The notes beneath the pieces are model-generated. The model ran no database searches. It was not told the DNA's origin and worked only from the letters and a program-made list of their open reading frames with translations. 64,000 bases of DNA from NCBI GenBank assembly GCA_030144725.1, contig JASKMD010000008.1, forward strand, positions 17,323,830 through 17,387,829, read 5' to 3'. Positions 45,574-56,787 of the stretch are shown here, in pieces; the stretch's first letter is position 1, and the number at the start of each line of letters is the position of its first letter. Position numbers and translations under genes: made by a program. Source of the DNA: Haematococcus lacustris. Lineage: Eukaryota; Chlorophyta; Chlorophyceae; Chlamydomonadales; Haematococcaceae.

Positions 45574-47559
45574 CCGGGCTGCAATGGGGAGGGTACAGGG
45601 TGGTGAAGGTGGGGGAGGGTAGGGAGAGAGGGTAGGGGAGGGAGGGGCGGGGGGGGGGGAGAGGGAAGGGGAGTGAAGGGGGAAGGTGGGTAAAGGAATG
45701 TGTAGAGGACCTGCGAAACCAAGGGTGATTAGTTGTCAAAGGAGGAGCAATGTATGGTGGGTACAAGATGCACTCACCAACAGAGGATGTAGATGGAGGA
45801 GCTGATGTGGGAGGACAGGCTCGGAGATGGTGGTTTCGACATGTCAAAGGCATAAAGGTGGGTCAAAGTAGACTACGTGGCTAGCTCGTTGCGTGGGCTG
45901 CGTGGCTGAGCGTGCGAGGTATTGCGTTGCGATCTCGAGGCTGGTTGCTACGTCTGCAAGGTCTGCCAGCTGCTAGCTGCTTGCGAGAGTGGCTGCGAAG
46001 CACCGTGCTACGTGGCAGCGACATTGGCTGGGAGGCTTGTCGAGATGGCTGTGGATGAGATGTGGCTGCCTGGCTGCAATGTGGCTGCCTGGCTGCGATG
46101 TGTCATGCGAGAGTGGCTGCCTGGCTGCGATGTTGTCTGCAAGAAAAGGTTAGCTGCATATGGTTTGGCCACCTGGCTGCTGGTCGCGAATCTAGCCTGG
46201 CTGTCACCGACGCCACATACTACGTCGTGTACAGGGCACAGAGTCTAGTTTTTCATATTTCATGTCTAACTCGCATGCAGACTCGCATGCATGTCTAACT
46301 CGCATGCAGGTCGTGCTGCGCCATTGCATCCTCACCCCACCCCGCCACCGCTACAAAGTTAGACGAGGGTTGCAAAAGGGTTACCTCTTGCACCTCTTGC
46401 AGCAAGAGCCAGCCGCACAGCCAATTCGCGACCCGCGCCACGCTGCCACCTAGCCATGCTGCCAACGTTCGGCCTATTCCGACAACCCCACAGCCACGCA
46501 GAAGTAAGCCTCCGACATAGCTAGGAGCCTCGAAGATATTTCCTCCCGACTAATGTTGATTTAGCGCTACGCAACCGTAGCCTCCATTCTATTGTTCCAC
46601 TTGCTTGCCTCTTGCTACCATCACCACTACTTCCTACTCTTCCGTTGCTCCCAGCCAAACCATGCCCCTTGTTTGCTGCAGATCTAATGGTCAACTGTCT
46701 TTTCCCTTCTCTTCCCTTACCCTCTCTCACTCAGCAGCCTGGAGCATGGAGCAGGAGCCTGGAGCAACAGCAGCAGCCAGCAAAGCAAAGACTACTATAG
46801 CAGCATATCCATCCTCCCTTTACCACTTCCCACCACCTCCCTACCCGTCTCTCCCAAGCTGATGCCTCCCCTCCCGCTCCCCCTTCTGCCCTCCTGCCCT
46901 TCTCCCTCCCCATTGCAGCCCCTGTCTTGGGCCTGCACTACCTCCCAAGCCATCATCAGCTCCCTCACCCTCACTGTCATCATCCCTCTCCCTCCCCCTT
47001 TCCCCACGGAGGAGGGTCACACAGTCAGGAATGGTCACACACCCCTACACCAAATGGTAACCACAGCCCCCAGCTGACCTTGCAGTTATGTGGCTTTATG
47101 TACCCAGCCTGATTTGCATGCCCCTTGTTTGTTGTAGGATCCACAGTCACACCCTTCACCCTCTGCCTCGCCCCACTTTCCTCTCCCTTCCAAACTTCCC
47201 CCACCTGCGCTATGATGCAATCTACCTACCGTCAAGCCTCCCAAGCCATCAGTAGCAGTCAGGAGCGTGGTGTGGTTAGCGGGGTGCAGCCAGGAGCAGC
47301 CAGTCGGAGCAGCCAGCCAGGGTGCAGCCAGGAGCTGCAGCCGGTCGGCAGCCAAGCTGACCATCCCAGGTACAGGACTAGCACTAGCATAGGCTACCAT
47401 GAGGCAGGTGGTGCATGACGTGTGCAGCCAGAAGTCAGCTGTGTGGTAGGTGAAGCGGGGCGTCTGCAACCGGGAGCTTGGAGCCCAGCCTAGCCATGTT
47501 GTTAGTTTGTGGTTGTGGTGGCAGTCACCTCGTTGTGTTGTTGTGTTGTCCCCTTGTTG

Positions 47560-47598
<39 letters not shown>

Positions 47599-47700
47599 CG
47601 CCTTTCTTTCAAGACATATTGCGTAACATCCCCGTGAAGTAATGATGCATGTGTTTAGCAGTCCATAAGTGAGGTGTTTACGCCAATACATGTCTTTGAA
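45574..47700. other. Unclassified interior of element 1, continued
   Basis: Mixed sequence with short local repeats (TGGCTGCCTGGCTGC near 46060-46130; CTCGCATGCA near 46270-46310) and a GTT trinucleotide run at about 47555-47598. Short frames on both strands; none looks like a gene. Confidence 0.4.
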
Positions 47701-47704
47701 AGTA

Positions 47705-49245
47705 AGTCAGTCAGCACTGACAATGGGTCAGCCAGCACTGAAAGTAAGCCAGTCATCACTTACAAAAAGTCAGTCAGCACTGAATGTTAGTCAGTCAGCA
47801 CTGAAATTTAGGTAGTCAACACTGTAAGTAAAGTAGTCAGCACTGACAGCTGGTCAGTCAGCACTGAATGTTAGGTAGTCAGCACTGACAATGGTTCAGT
47901 CAGCACTGAATGTTAGGTAGGCAGCACTGAAAGTTAGGTAGTCAGCACTAAAAGTTAGGGAGTCAGCACTGACAGCAGGTCAGTCAGCAATGAATGTTAA
48001 CCAGTCAGCACTGACAATGGTTCAGTCAGCACTGAATGTTAGGTAGTCAGCATTGACAGCTAGCCAGCCAGCACTGAAAACTAGCCAGTCAGCACTGAAA
48101 ACTAGGTAGTCAGCACTGAAAACTAGTCAGTCAGCACTGAAAACTAGTCAGTCAGCACTGACAATGGGTCAGTCAGCACTGACAATGGGTCAGTCAGCAC
48201 TGACAGCTTGTCGGTCAGCACTGACAGCGAGTGAGTCAGCACTGAAAGATAGTGAGACAGCACTGAAAACTAGCAATCAGCACTGAATACTAGTCAGTCA
48301 GCACTGACAATGGGTCAGTCAGCACTGATAGTTAGGTAGTCAGCACTAACAGCTAGCCAGTCAGCACTGAAAACTAGCAAGTCAGCACTGAGAACTAGCC
48401 AGTCAACACTCACAGCTAGTGAGTCAGCACTGAAAACTAGTCAGTCAGCACTGAAAACTAGTCAGTCAGCACTGAAAACTAGCCAGTCAGCACTGACAAT
48501 GGGTCAGTCAGCACAGACAACTGGTCGGTCAGCACTGACAGCTAGTCAGTCAGCACTGACAACTAGCCAGTCAGCACTGACAGCTAGTGAGTCAGCACTG
48601 ACAAGTAGCCTGTCAGCACTGAAAAGTAGTCAGTCAGCACTGAAAATGGGTCAGTCAGCACTGACAATGGGACAGTCAGCACTGACAGCTGGTCGGTCAG
48701 CACTGACAGCTGGTCTGTCAGCACTGAAAACTAGTCAGTCAGCACTGACAATGGGTCAGTCAGCACTGACAGTTAGGTAGTCAGCACTGACAGCTGGTCA
48801 GTCAGCACTGGCAGTTAGGTAGTCAGCACTGACAACTAGCCAGTCAGCACTGACAGCTAGTAAGTCAGCACTGAAAACTAGTCAGTCAACACTGAAAACT
48901 AGTCAGTCAGCACTGACAATGGGTCAGTCAGCACTGACAGCTGGTCTGTCAGCACTGAAAACTAGTCAGTCAGCACTGAAAACTAGTCAGTCAGCACTGA
49001 AAACTAGTCAGTCAGCACTGACAATGGGTCAGTCAGCACTGATAGTTAGGTAGTCAGCACTGAAAACTAGCCAGTCAGCACTGAAAACTAGCCAGTCAGC
49101 ACTGAAAACTAGCCAGTCAGCACTGAAAACTGGTCAGTCAGCACAGAAAACTGGTGATTCAGCACTGAAACTTAGGTAGTCAGCACTGAAAGCTAGTAAG
49201 TCAGCACTGCAAGAGGGTCTGTCAGTACTGACTTGGGGGTCTGTC
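47705..49245. repeat. CAGTCAGCACTGA array, element 1 right
   Basis: 21-bp units of the type CAGTCAGCACTGACAATGGGT and CAGTCAGCACTGAAAACTAG. The small Ser/Ala/Leu frame at 48499-48780 is a by-product of the 21-bp period. Confidence 0.95.
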
Positions 49246-49388
49246 AGTACTGACAACTCTGTATCTCCTCAGCCCGATTTTTCCTCGATTTTAGGTTTTC
49301 ACCATAACTCTTACAATGTTGTAAAAATGCTGTGTACCAAGTTTCATGTCAAAATATTGAACTTTTCATGTGCTAGTTTCTACGAGTG

Positions 49389-49848
49389 CACGCAACAGCA
49401 TGGTTCTGGCAAAGAAACCTGCCACCGTTTCATCAGCTTGCATGCGTAGCTGTGACAGCTGCATCTGCAGCTGCGACTGTCGTGCGATGGAGACTTGCAC
49501 GAATTCGGCTGCTAGCTGTTCCCAGGCTTCTTGGGCTGTTGCAGCTGCGCCGACTGCACGGGCATGCTGATCGCCGACATAACGCAGAATAATACCGCGG
49601 GCTTTGAGATTGGCAATGGTGTCAGCTGCGACTCTGGCGCGCTGAGAAGCATGAGCGGCATGTTGCGCTGGGGTAGCATCGTTGGCAAGGGTTGGAGGTG
49701 CAGTGGCGAGACCATTCTCTACCACATAGTAAACCCCAGCCTCTTCCATCAATCCCCGCAGCCTGATAACCTAGATGGCATAGTTGTCCTTGTCTAGGAC
49801 TGGAATGATGGCACCGCTACTGACGCTGGTGCTAGAGCTGGCCGACAT
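49389..49848 (-). pseudogene. Copia-2 gag, N-terminal part
   Basis: Starts at ATG 49848. An in-frame UAG at 49771-49773 sits where Trp is expected (NYAI-stop-VIRLRG). It continues AWEQLAAEFVQVSIARQSQLQ and ADETVAGFFARTMLLR to the insertion point at 49388. Confidence 0.88.
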
Positions 49849-49930
49849 AGTAGTGCGGCAGCGATTGACCCTGAAGCAACTTACGTGTTGCACGTCGTGG
49901 TGTCTTTAGATCCACGCACAGCAGTTGTGT

Positions 49931-49946
49931 TGTGGGCCCATAACCC
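49931..49946 (-). promoter_or_regulatory. Copia-2 primer binding site (half-tRNA-iMet type)
   Basis: TGTGGGCCCATAACCC abutting the 5' LTR. Same anticodon-arm complementarity as copia-1; repeated at 36826-36841. Confidence 0.8.
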
Positions 49947-50195
49947 TGTAGAAGAGCGTGGGACAGACGAGACACCAGACGAGGGTTGTTACAGCGAGAG
50001 CCTTCTAGCATAGATCTGCAGTATGCTCTCATACCTGTAGAAGAGCGTGGGACAGACGAGACACCAGACGAGGGTGCCTACGAATGCATGTCACCACGCT
50101 AAATACTAACTGTCACTCGGAGTCACTCAGTAGCTGGACAGCTGGACCTATCACCGGTGCAAGATACGATCTGCACCGGGGCATCATCTACAACA
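49947..50195 (-). repeat. Copia-2 5' LTR
   Basis: 249 bp, identical by eye to 36842-37090. Confidence 0.96.
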
Positions 50196-50197
50196 GC

Positions 50198-50770
50198 TAG
50201 GACCCTGTGCCGGGTCCTAGGACACGGGCCATAGCTCATCACTGGCTTGGACTTTTTGCATGCTACCTACTAGGTTGGGCAGCTGTAACCATCCTCTACA
50301 ACCTCTCATACTCACATTTCATGAAAAGTCACATTGGTCACTCGGTGCCAACTCCCTTAGCCAAAGTCAGGGTCACAGCCCAACACCTGGTCCAGCAACT
50401 CGACACCGAGTGAGAATTACACTTTGGCCCAAGAGAGTCTTGACCTCCCCTAGGTCTCAATAACCTACATGTAGCCATTAGCGTTACACACTTGGTATGT
50501 GGGCTGCTGTGACCTAGGGGATGACAAGACTCTCTTGGGCCAAAGTGTAATTCTCACTCGGTGTCGAGTTGCTGGGCCAGGTGTGGGGCTGTGACCCTGA
50601 CTTTGGCTAAGGGAGTTGGCACCGTGTGACCAAAGTCACTTTTCATGAAATGTGAGTATGAGAGGTTGTGGAGGGTGGTTACAGCTGCCCAACCTAGTAG
50701 GTGGCATGCAAAAAATCTCAGCCAGTGATGAGCTATGGCCCGTGTCCTAGGACCCTGTACAGGGTCCTAG
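50198..50770. repeat. Large inverted repeat (about 260-bp arms)
   Basis: The left arm 50198-50458 is repeated in inverse complement at 50511-50770 with few mismatches, around a ~52-nt loop. Outer ends are CTAGGACCCTG...CAGGGTCCTAG. Could be a foldback or MITE element, or a source of hairpin RNA. No protein. Confidence 0.93.
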
Positions 50771-50977
50771 CGACATCATGGTCGTAGGACCCTGTACAGG
50801 GTCCTGCTGACCCTGTACAGGGTCCTGTGTACCCTATGAGTGTTGATATTATAATCATTCTTTGCATCCCTATGTGATAGAACCCAGTTAGGATTCCTAC
50901 ATAGCCGGTGGTTGGTCATGTTGACCCCGTTTGGATGCTTTCGACCATGTGTGCCAGGACCCTGTACAGGGTCCTAC
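50771..50977. repeat. AGGACCCTGTACAGGGTCCT palindromes
   Basis: Perfect 20-bp palindromes near 50794 and 50957, with partial copies between. The gypsy element inserted beside the last one. Confidence 0.85.
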
Positions 50978-51251
50978 TGTAACGTGCAGTGCACGTTGTT
51001 AGCCGAGAGACCGTCTTGCGTGTTGCGAGGAAAACTGCCATGGAGAAGTTTACAGGAAAACCTCGTGAGAGGGCTAGGGCTTAGAACGGGGCCCCCTGGA
51101 ATCGAACCAGTTGTCCTCACAGCTTGCGCTGCTAGGCTTTAACCTGCCCTACTCACTCGGTAAAAGTAATGCGCCCACCTGCGCCCGCCATAGGCAGTAC
51201 ACAGGTGTCGCGGGCAAAGGGGAACGGTGTCGCTCAAGGCTCGCCGTTACA
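50978..51251 (-). repeat. Gypsy 3' LTR
   Basis: 274 bp. Polypurine tract (a G8 run followed by TGAA on the minus strand) abuts at 51252-51270. The minus strand contains GGTTCGATTCC (51098-51108), a perfect RNA polymerase III B-box. Confidence 0.95.
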
Positions 51252-51481
51252 TTCACCCCCCCCAGAAGAGGTCCGTTCCGCCCAAGGAGATCCAAGGACT
51301 CGCAGCCAATACTGCTTGTTTGGGCTAGTGTGGACCATGATTGGTTAACACACATGATAGCCAGGAGCATGATAGCTCAGGTGCAAGAATGCAACCATCC
51401 AGCCAGAAGGCTGCTCACACACACAGCACAACCCATAGCACACTACAGCACCGTAGCAGGAACACTAATCAGGCTGGGTCT

Positions 51482-54400
51482 TCACTTGAGACAGTGGATG
51501 GCATTGTACTCAGCCAGAAGCTTGTCACAGCCAGTCAGGTTGGCTCGTGGCTCCCAGGTATTGAACGAGGCATCATAGCCTTCCCACTGCACCAGGTACT
51601 CCCCAGCCTTTCCTGCACGGGTGTATCTGTGGTCAAGCAGACGCTCAACATAGTACACAGGAGTCTCATCCATCCATTCCACAGGAGGAGGCATGATACC
51701 CACGTCACTGCCAGAGTACTTCTTGAGCAGTGACACATGGAAGACAGGATGCAGCCTGCTCATGTTGGCAGGCAGAGTGAGTCTGTAGGCATTGGCATTG
51801 ATCTTAGCCTCAACCACGAAGGGTCCCACATAACGTGGCACAAACTTGCGGACCTTGCCTGTCTTAATGCGCAGGTTCCTGGTGCTCAGCAAGACCTGTG
51901 TACCCACCTCAAACTCCACGTCTTTCAGACCAGTGTCAGCATGACGCTTGTACCTGGCCTGAGCATCAGCCATGTGTTGCCTTGCATGGGCAACACCTTC
52001 TTTCCACCACGTGGCAAAGGCATGGGCAGAGGGACAGCGGCCGCCATCAGGCAGGTCACGCAGCCCAGGAGTGACAGGGCTCTGGCCTGTGTTGAGGAAG
52101 AAGGGCGTGGAGTGTATAGACTCCTGCCATGAGTTGTTGACAGCAAACTCAGCCAAGGCAAGGTGATCAGGCCAGTCAATCTGAGTGGGAGAGATGTAAT
52201 GACGAAGCATTTCCTCAAGTACACGATTGTACCTCTCAGTCTGGCCATCACTCTGTGGCCTGTAGGCAGTAGACATATTAGTCTTCATACCCAGCAGCTT
52301 TTTAACAGCATGCCAGGACTTATTATTAAAGTGTGCACCACGATCGGTGAGTACTTCAGCCGGAAGGCCGTGTAACTTGAATACATTGTTGACGAACAGC
52401 CGGGCGAAGGTCATGGCATTCATGGACTCCTTGCATGGCACAAAATGCACCATTTTGCTCAGGCGGTCAACAATGACACAGATGGCATCATAGCCGTGGG
52501 TCCCAGCAGGCAGCTTGGTTACAAGGTCCATGGACACATGCTCCCACCGATACCCTGGGATAGTCAGGGGTCTCAACAGACCACCTGGCTTAGAGTTGGA
52601 GGACTTATCGCGTTGACACGCATCACATGTCCCAACATAGTCCCTTACATCAGCACGCACAGTGTTCCACCAGAATACACGTGTGACACGCTCGAGGGTT
52701 TTGGTCATTCCCACATGGCCAGCATAAGCAGCATCATGCATCTCATGCAAGATGTGTTCACGCAGTTCGGGCACATTGGGGACCACCACTAAGTCCTTAC
52801 CAGAGATCCGCCAGAGACCGTCGGTGTCCTGGTACATTCCAGAATGATCAGCATTGGCAGCAAACGCAGGGTCCTGCTGGTATCCAAGGTTCAGTTGATC
52901 AGAAAGTCCCATTGGAGCAGCTGGAGCCGCAGGATACTGCGCTGTCTCAATCTGTGTAACAGGGGTCTCAGACCCTATCGGGTCCAACATGGCTTCAACA
53001 CACGTGGTATCTTTCTCAAATTGTGACAGAGCAAGGGGGGATTTCGCACTGATGGCAGCCGGGGCAGCGGCACGAAGGCCAGCCTCACGAGCTCCCCCCC
53101 CCTCCAAAGAAAGCTTGGCCTGCCTCCTGGTGGTGACAGCACACACCGAGGCACTTTCTGGAGAATCGTGCACAATCCGGGACAAAGGGTCTGCAGGGTT
53201 CACAGTGCCGGCAATATGCACGAGCCTGTATGAGAACCTGCTCATAAACTCTACCACCTGGCCTGGCGCCTATATAGCACTGTCTGGGTAGGCAAGGCAA
53301 CCAAAGGCTGGTGATCGGTGAATAGAGTGAACGGCACGCCTTTTAAGTAGCAGCGCCATTCTTTGCATGCTGTGACTAAAGAGAGAAACTCTTGTTCACC
53401 AGTTGTGTAGTTGATCTCAGCAGGTGATAGCTTACGGCTTAGATAAGCCAGTGGATAGCCATCCTGCATGAGGACTGCACCCAGTCCCTAAAGGGACGCA
53501 TCACAGTAAACCTGGAACGGTTTGGTGTGATCGGGTAGTCTCAGCATGGGTACTGCAGCGATGGCAGCTTTGAGAGCATTGAATGCTGTCAAAGGTACCT
53601 CAGGCCAGTCATGCCATGGAAAGGACAGACCGCCTTTACCACAAAGATTTGTGAGAGGTGCAGCAATATTGCTGAAATTACAGACAAACTTGCGCACCAA
53701 TAATTAGCAGCGCCAAGGAATGACTGTAATCCTTGGAGGGACTGGGGAATAAGCCAGTTAGCAATTGTTGAGATCTTATCAGGATCTACAGCAATACCTC
53801 CAGCAGTGACCAGATGGCCTAAGAATTTAAGTGTATAACGCATAAACTCACATTTGGATAGTTTAGCATACAACTTATTCTTACGCAGTAATTCAAATAC
53901 TTGCTTCAGGTGCAGCAGGTGATCCTGAACTGACCTAGACATGACAAGGATGTCATCCAGATACACCAAGGCACACTTACCCAACACACTAGCAAAGGCG
54001 TCATTCATGACCCGTTGAAATGTAGTTGGAGCGTTGGTCAGTCCAAAGCATAATACCTTGAACTGAAAGTAACCTTCAGGTGTGCGGAAGGCCGTTTTAG
54101 GCACATCCTCAGGAGTAATCCTGATCTGGTGGTAACCAGCCTGCAGGTCTAGGGAAGAGAAGACTTTGCAGCCAGACAATTTGTCAAACAAGTCATCAAT
54201 GCGAGGCAGTGAATACTGGTCACGCAGTGTGATCTTGTTGAGCTGTCTGTAGTCTATACACATTCTCAATTCACCTGACTTCTTGTGACCAAACAGGACA
54301 GGAGCTGCATAAGGAGAAGAGCTTGGCTCAATCATACCTTTAGCAAGGAGGTCCTGTATCTGTTGCTTCAGCTCGTCATGCTCAGGCTTGCTTAACCTGT

Positions 54401-54760
54401 ACATGGGAGTGGCTGGAGGGCGGTTACCAGGCTCCAGGGGTATGGTATGACCCACTGAGCGGTCTGGTGGCAAGCCAGTGAGAGGTGTGAACACATCACT
54501 GTATTCTGCCAGCAGAGAATCTAACTGAGCTTTGATAGCATCAGGGAGACCATGAGGGGTTACCTCAGGTTGAGGTATGGCAGAGCCATCAGGGCTGCTA
54601 ACAGCCACAACGGCACGACCGCCTTTTCTCAACCACCTTGCTGCTACCTTGGCAGTAGCCATTGGTACAGTATATCAAGGCGGCTGCATGGTGTTGCTCC
54701 TGTGACATGCTTGGCGTGTTGGGCCAAAGCAAAGTTCATGACAAGATAATATTGTCTGCA
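51482..54760 (-). pseudogene. pol: Gypsy pol with chromodomain, frameshifted
   Basis: RT at 54662-53700: [24 protein letters not shown] and the active site ALVYLDDILV. RNase H follows (FQVYCDASL, FTLFTDHQPL). The integrase has an HHCC zinc finger (HDAAYAGHVG ... CDACQRDK) and a core with SMDLVTKLP, LTDRGAHF and RPQSDGQTERYNR. The C-terminal chromodomain is VYYVERLLDHR, YLVQWEGYDASFNTWEP and LLAEYN. Defects: a frameshift near 53695 (after GAANYW), UAG at 53488-53490 inside the RNase H start, and a second one-base frameshift near 53256. Chromodomains direct chromoviruses to heterochromatin. The 5' part, gag and protease, is missing. Confidence 0.93.
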
Positions 54761-56038
54761 AAAACCACGCGTGCTCAATGGCATAGCGGTGCACAACTAC
54801 GTTGTCAACCACAAGCATAGTAGCAAGTGTGTACGACATGACACCATGTGCATGCACATACCATGAAGGCATGTCATGATCACTAATACATACATATGAT
54901 CAAGTGATGCGTGTACATGTGTTTGGATGTCTTACCCATAAGGGCTGGACACATGACCATACATGAAATGGATTTAGGACGTAGCCTACAAGCTTGTTTA
55001 CAGCACAAGAGCTCTATTTGAGGTCATCAGAGCAGCTCTGAGTGCATGATCAACATCAAAGTGTCATGGTGACACAATGATGAGATAAGCATTAAATGCG
55101 AATGGCAAAGCATGACCTGATGATCAGAACATGTTCATGCATGACAAGATATCCTTGTATGCGAGGAGCGCGTCAAAGCGCAACACATGGGTCACATGAA
55201 ATGGTCGAAGTTGACACTAGGTTCAGGGTGACAAGGACCATGGGTATCATGATCAGTAGGGTGGGGCATGGCCACCATCGCATGGACCTGAGCCTACAAG
55301 GCTGTCATGCAACCCATCAGTGGCACAATGGCTCACAATAGGGTTCCCTTGAATTGTGCTTTATGACCAGCAGAGTGCCACAGTAGCAAGACGACAACGT
55401 CGAGTAACACATTGCCTTGATAAGCAAGTATGCATGGTGCAAGCAGATGCTTATGGCAGAAGATGACACTATGTGTCATGCCGCACCAGGATCAGGGCTG
55501 TCCATGTATAGAACTGCCATAGACGTTGCCATAGGCTGCCTTAAAGGTTTCATAGAGATCATAGACGACCTGTAAGAACACCTGTACTTGGGGCAGCCAC
55601 ATTAGCATGGTGAGTAGAAGGCAAAGGTCATATAAGTACCATAGCCATCACCAAGGTCATCAGCAAGCCTTAGGGCTTGAGGCTGTCAGCAACATGTACT
55701 AAGCATAGCACGGCTGTAGCATGGCTGGCAGCGATGGCCAAGCACATGCAAACCTGATACATTCAGGGCTGGCAAAGGACTAGTTGCACGCACAATGAAG
55801 TTGTGCACAACAAACACAGATGTGTACAACATGCATAGCACGCTGGCAGCGTACCACCAAGGTAGCTATCTTGTCCATCTGCTTGGATCCACGTTTACGA
55901 CGTGTTGTCCTTTGTTCGGTCTGAGCCAGAAGCTTAGACGCAACCTGCGGCCGCTGAAGACATGCAGGCGAGAAGGACTAGAGGAGGTGCGACAAGCGCT
56001 ACAGATTTAGCCTGCCAGAGTGCAATGAAATGCAACAA
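54761..56038. other. Gypsy interior without coding potential
   Basis: Where gag and protease are expected, no frame exceeds about 80 codons on either strand. It contains scattered CATGACA/TGTCATG phrases. Probably degenerate or replaced sequence. Confidence 0.6.
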
Positions 56039-56169
56039 CACTCGTGTAAAAGATGCCACTATTGGTGCCACCTAAGGGTACTTTTTTTTTGGCTAGCTGG
56101 CTTCCTTTGTCCATTTGCAAGCCAACGCACTTGGAAAAAAAAATCCAATCTCAGTGGTTGATGAGATAC

Positions 56170-56470
56170 CGTGTGCCTGTCATTCAGTGCTGAATGCCTA
56201 GGCTTAGTGCTTATCAGTACTTACTGCTTGTCACTACTGACTGCTTATCAGTACTGAATCCTTGTCAGTACTGACTACTTGTCAGTACTGACTGCTTGTC
56301 AGTACTGAATACTTGTCAGTACTGAATGACAATAATTTATGACAACTGGCCTGTCAGTCCTGACAGCCTGTCAGCACTGAATACCGTTCAGTGCTGAATG
56401 TCCGTTATTTCCGACAAATGGACTGTCAGTACTGACACTTATTCAGTACTGACAGATGGTAACTCATCAA
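56170..56470. repeat. Subterminal TCAGTACTGA repeats, element 2
   Basis: Dispersed TCAGTACTGA and one-base variants, aligned with those of element 1. Confidence 0.85.
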
Positions 56471-56511
56471 TAAATGCCTGTCAGTACTTGAAACCTGTCA
56501 CAAGTGTGTCT

Positions 56512-56685
56512 GTGGGGCTAGGGGTAGGGCTAGGGTTAGGGATAGGGCTTGGGTTAGGGTTAGGGCTAGGGCTAGGGTTAGGGTTAGGGTTAGGGCTAGG
56601 GATAGGGATAGGGATAGGGATAGGGCTAGGGCTAGAGCTAGGGCTAGGAGTAAGGCTAGGGCTACGGCTAAGGCTAGAGTCGGAG
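56512..56685 (+). repeat. TTAGGG/CTAGGG telomere-like block, element 2
   Basis: Variant telomeric units just 3' of the transposase-like gene, shared with element 1 and slightly different in unit order. Confidence 0.9.
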
Positions 56686-56787
56686 CTATGGATCTGGGAA
56701 GGAGAATTGATAACATCAGCGATTACATTTGCCTCACCGTTGCTGTCACCGGTATTGCAAGGAATGCAAACAATTGTCGTGCGGTGT

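Larger units (their letters stand above)
41702..49388 (+). mobile_element. CACTA-like element 1 (non-autonomous, 7.7 kb)
   Basis: Ends CACTCGTGTAAAAG... and ...CTAGTTTCTACGAGTG (inverted CACTCGT), flanked by a 2-bp CA duplication that interrupts copia-2 gag exactly. Internally it has palindromic subterminal repeats, a TTAGGG-like block, the last ~60 codons of a transposase-like gene, a TCAGCACTGACA array, G-rich and GGGA repeats, and a second array. Both ends are nearly identical to those of 56039-62640. It lacks any complete gene, so it is a deletion or amplification derivative. Confidence 0.88.
36842..50195 (-). mobile_element. Copia-2: Ty1/copia retrotransposon split by a CACTA-like element
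   Basis: LTRs 36842-37090 and 49947-50195 (249 bp, identical by eye). Internal parts are 37091-41701 and 49389-49946, separated by the insertion 41702-49388. Removing the insertion and one copy of its CA duplication restores a continuous gag frame across the junction. The polypurine tract lies at 37091-37101. The right flank is GCTAG; the matching left duplication cannot be tested because another copia-2 fragment abuts the left LTR. Confidence 0.94.

Noticed and set aside
45276..45853. LPPSLPPS Pro-rich minus frames
   Set aside because: Translation of a (GGGA)n microsatellite inside a transposon.
51050..51110. Complete tRNA gene in the gypsy LTR
   Set aside because: Only the T-arm/B-box is convincing; no acceptor stem or A-box at proper spacing.
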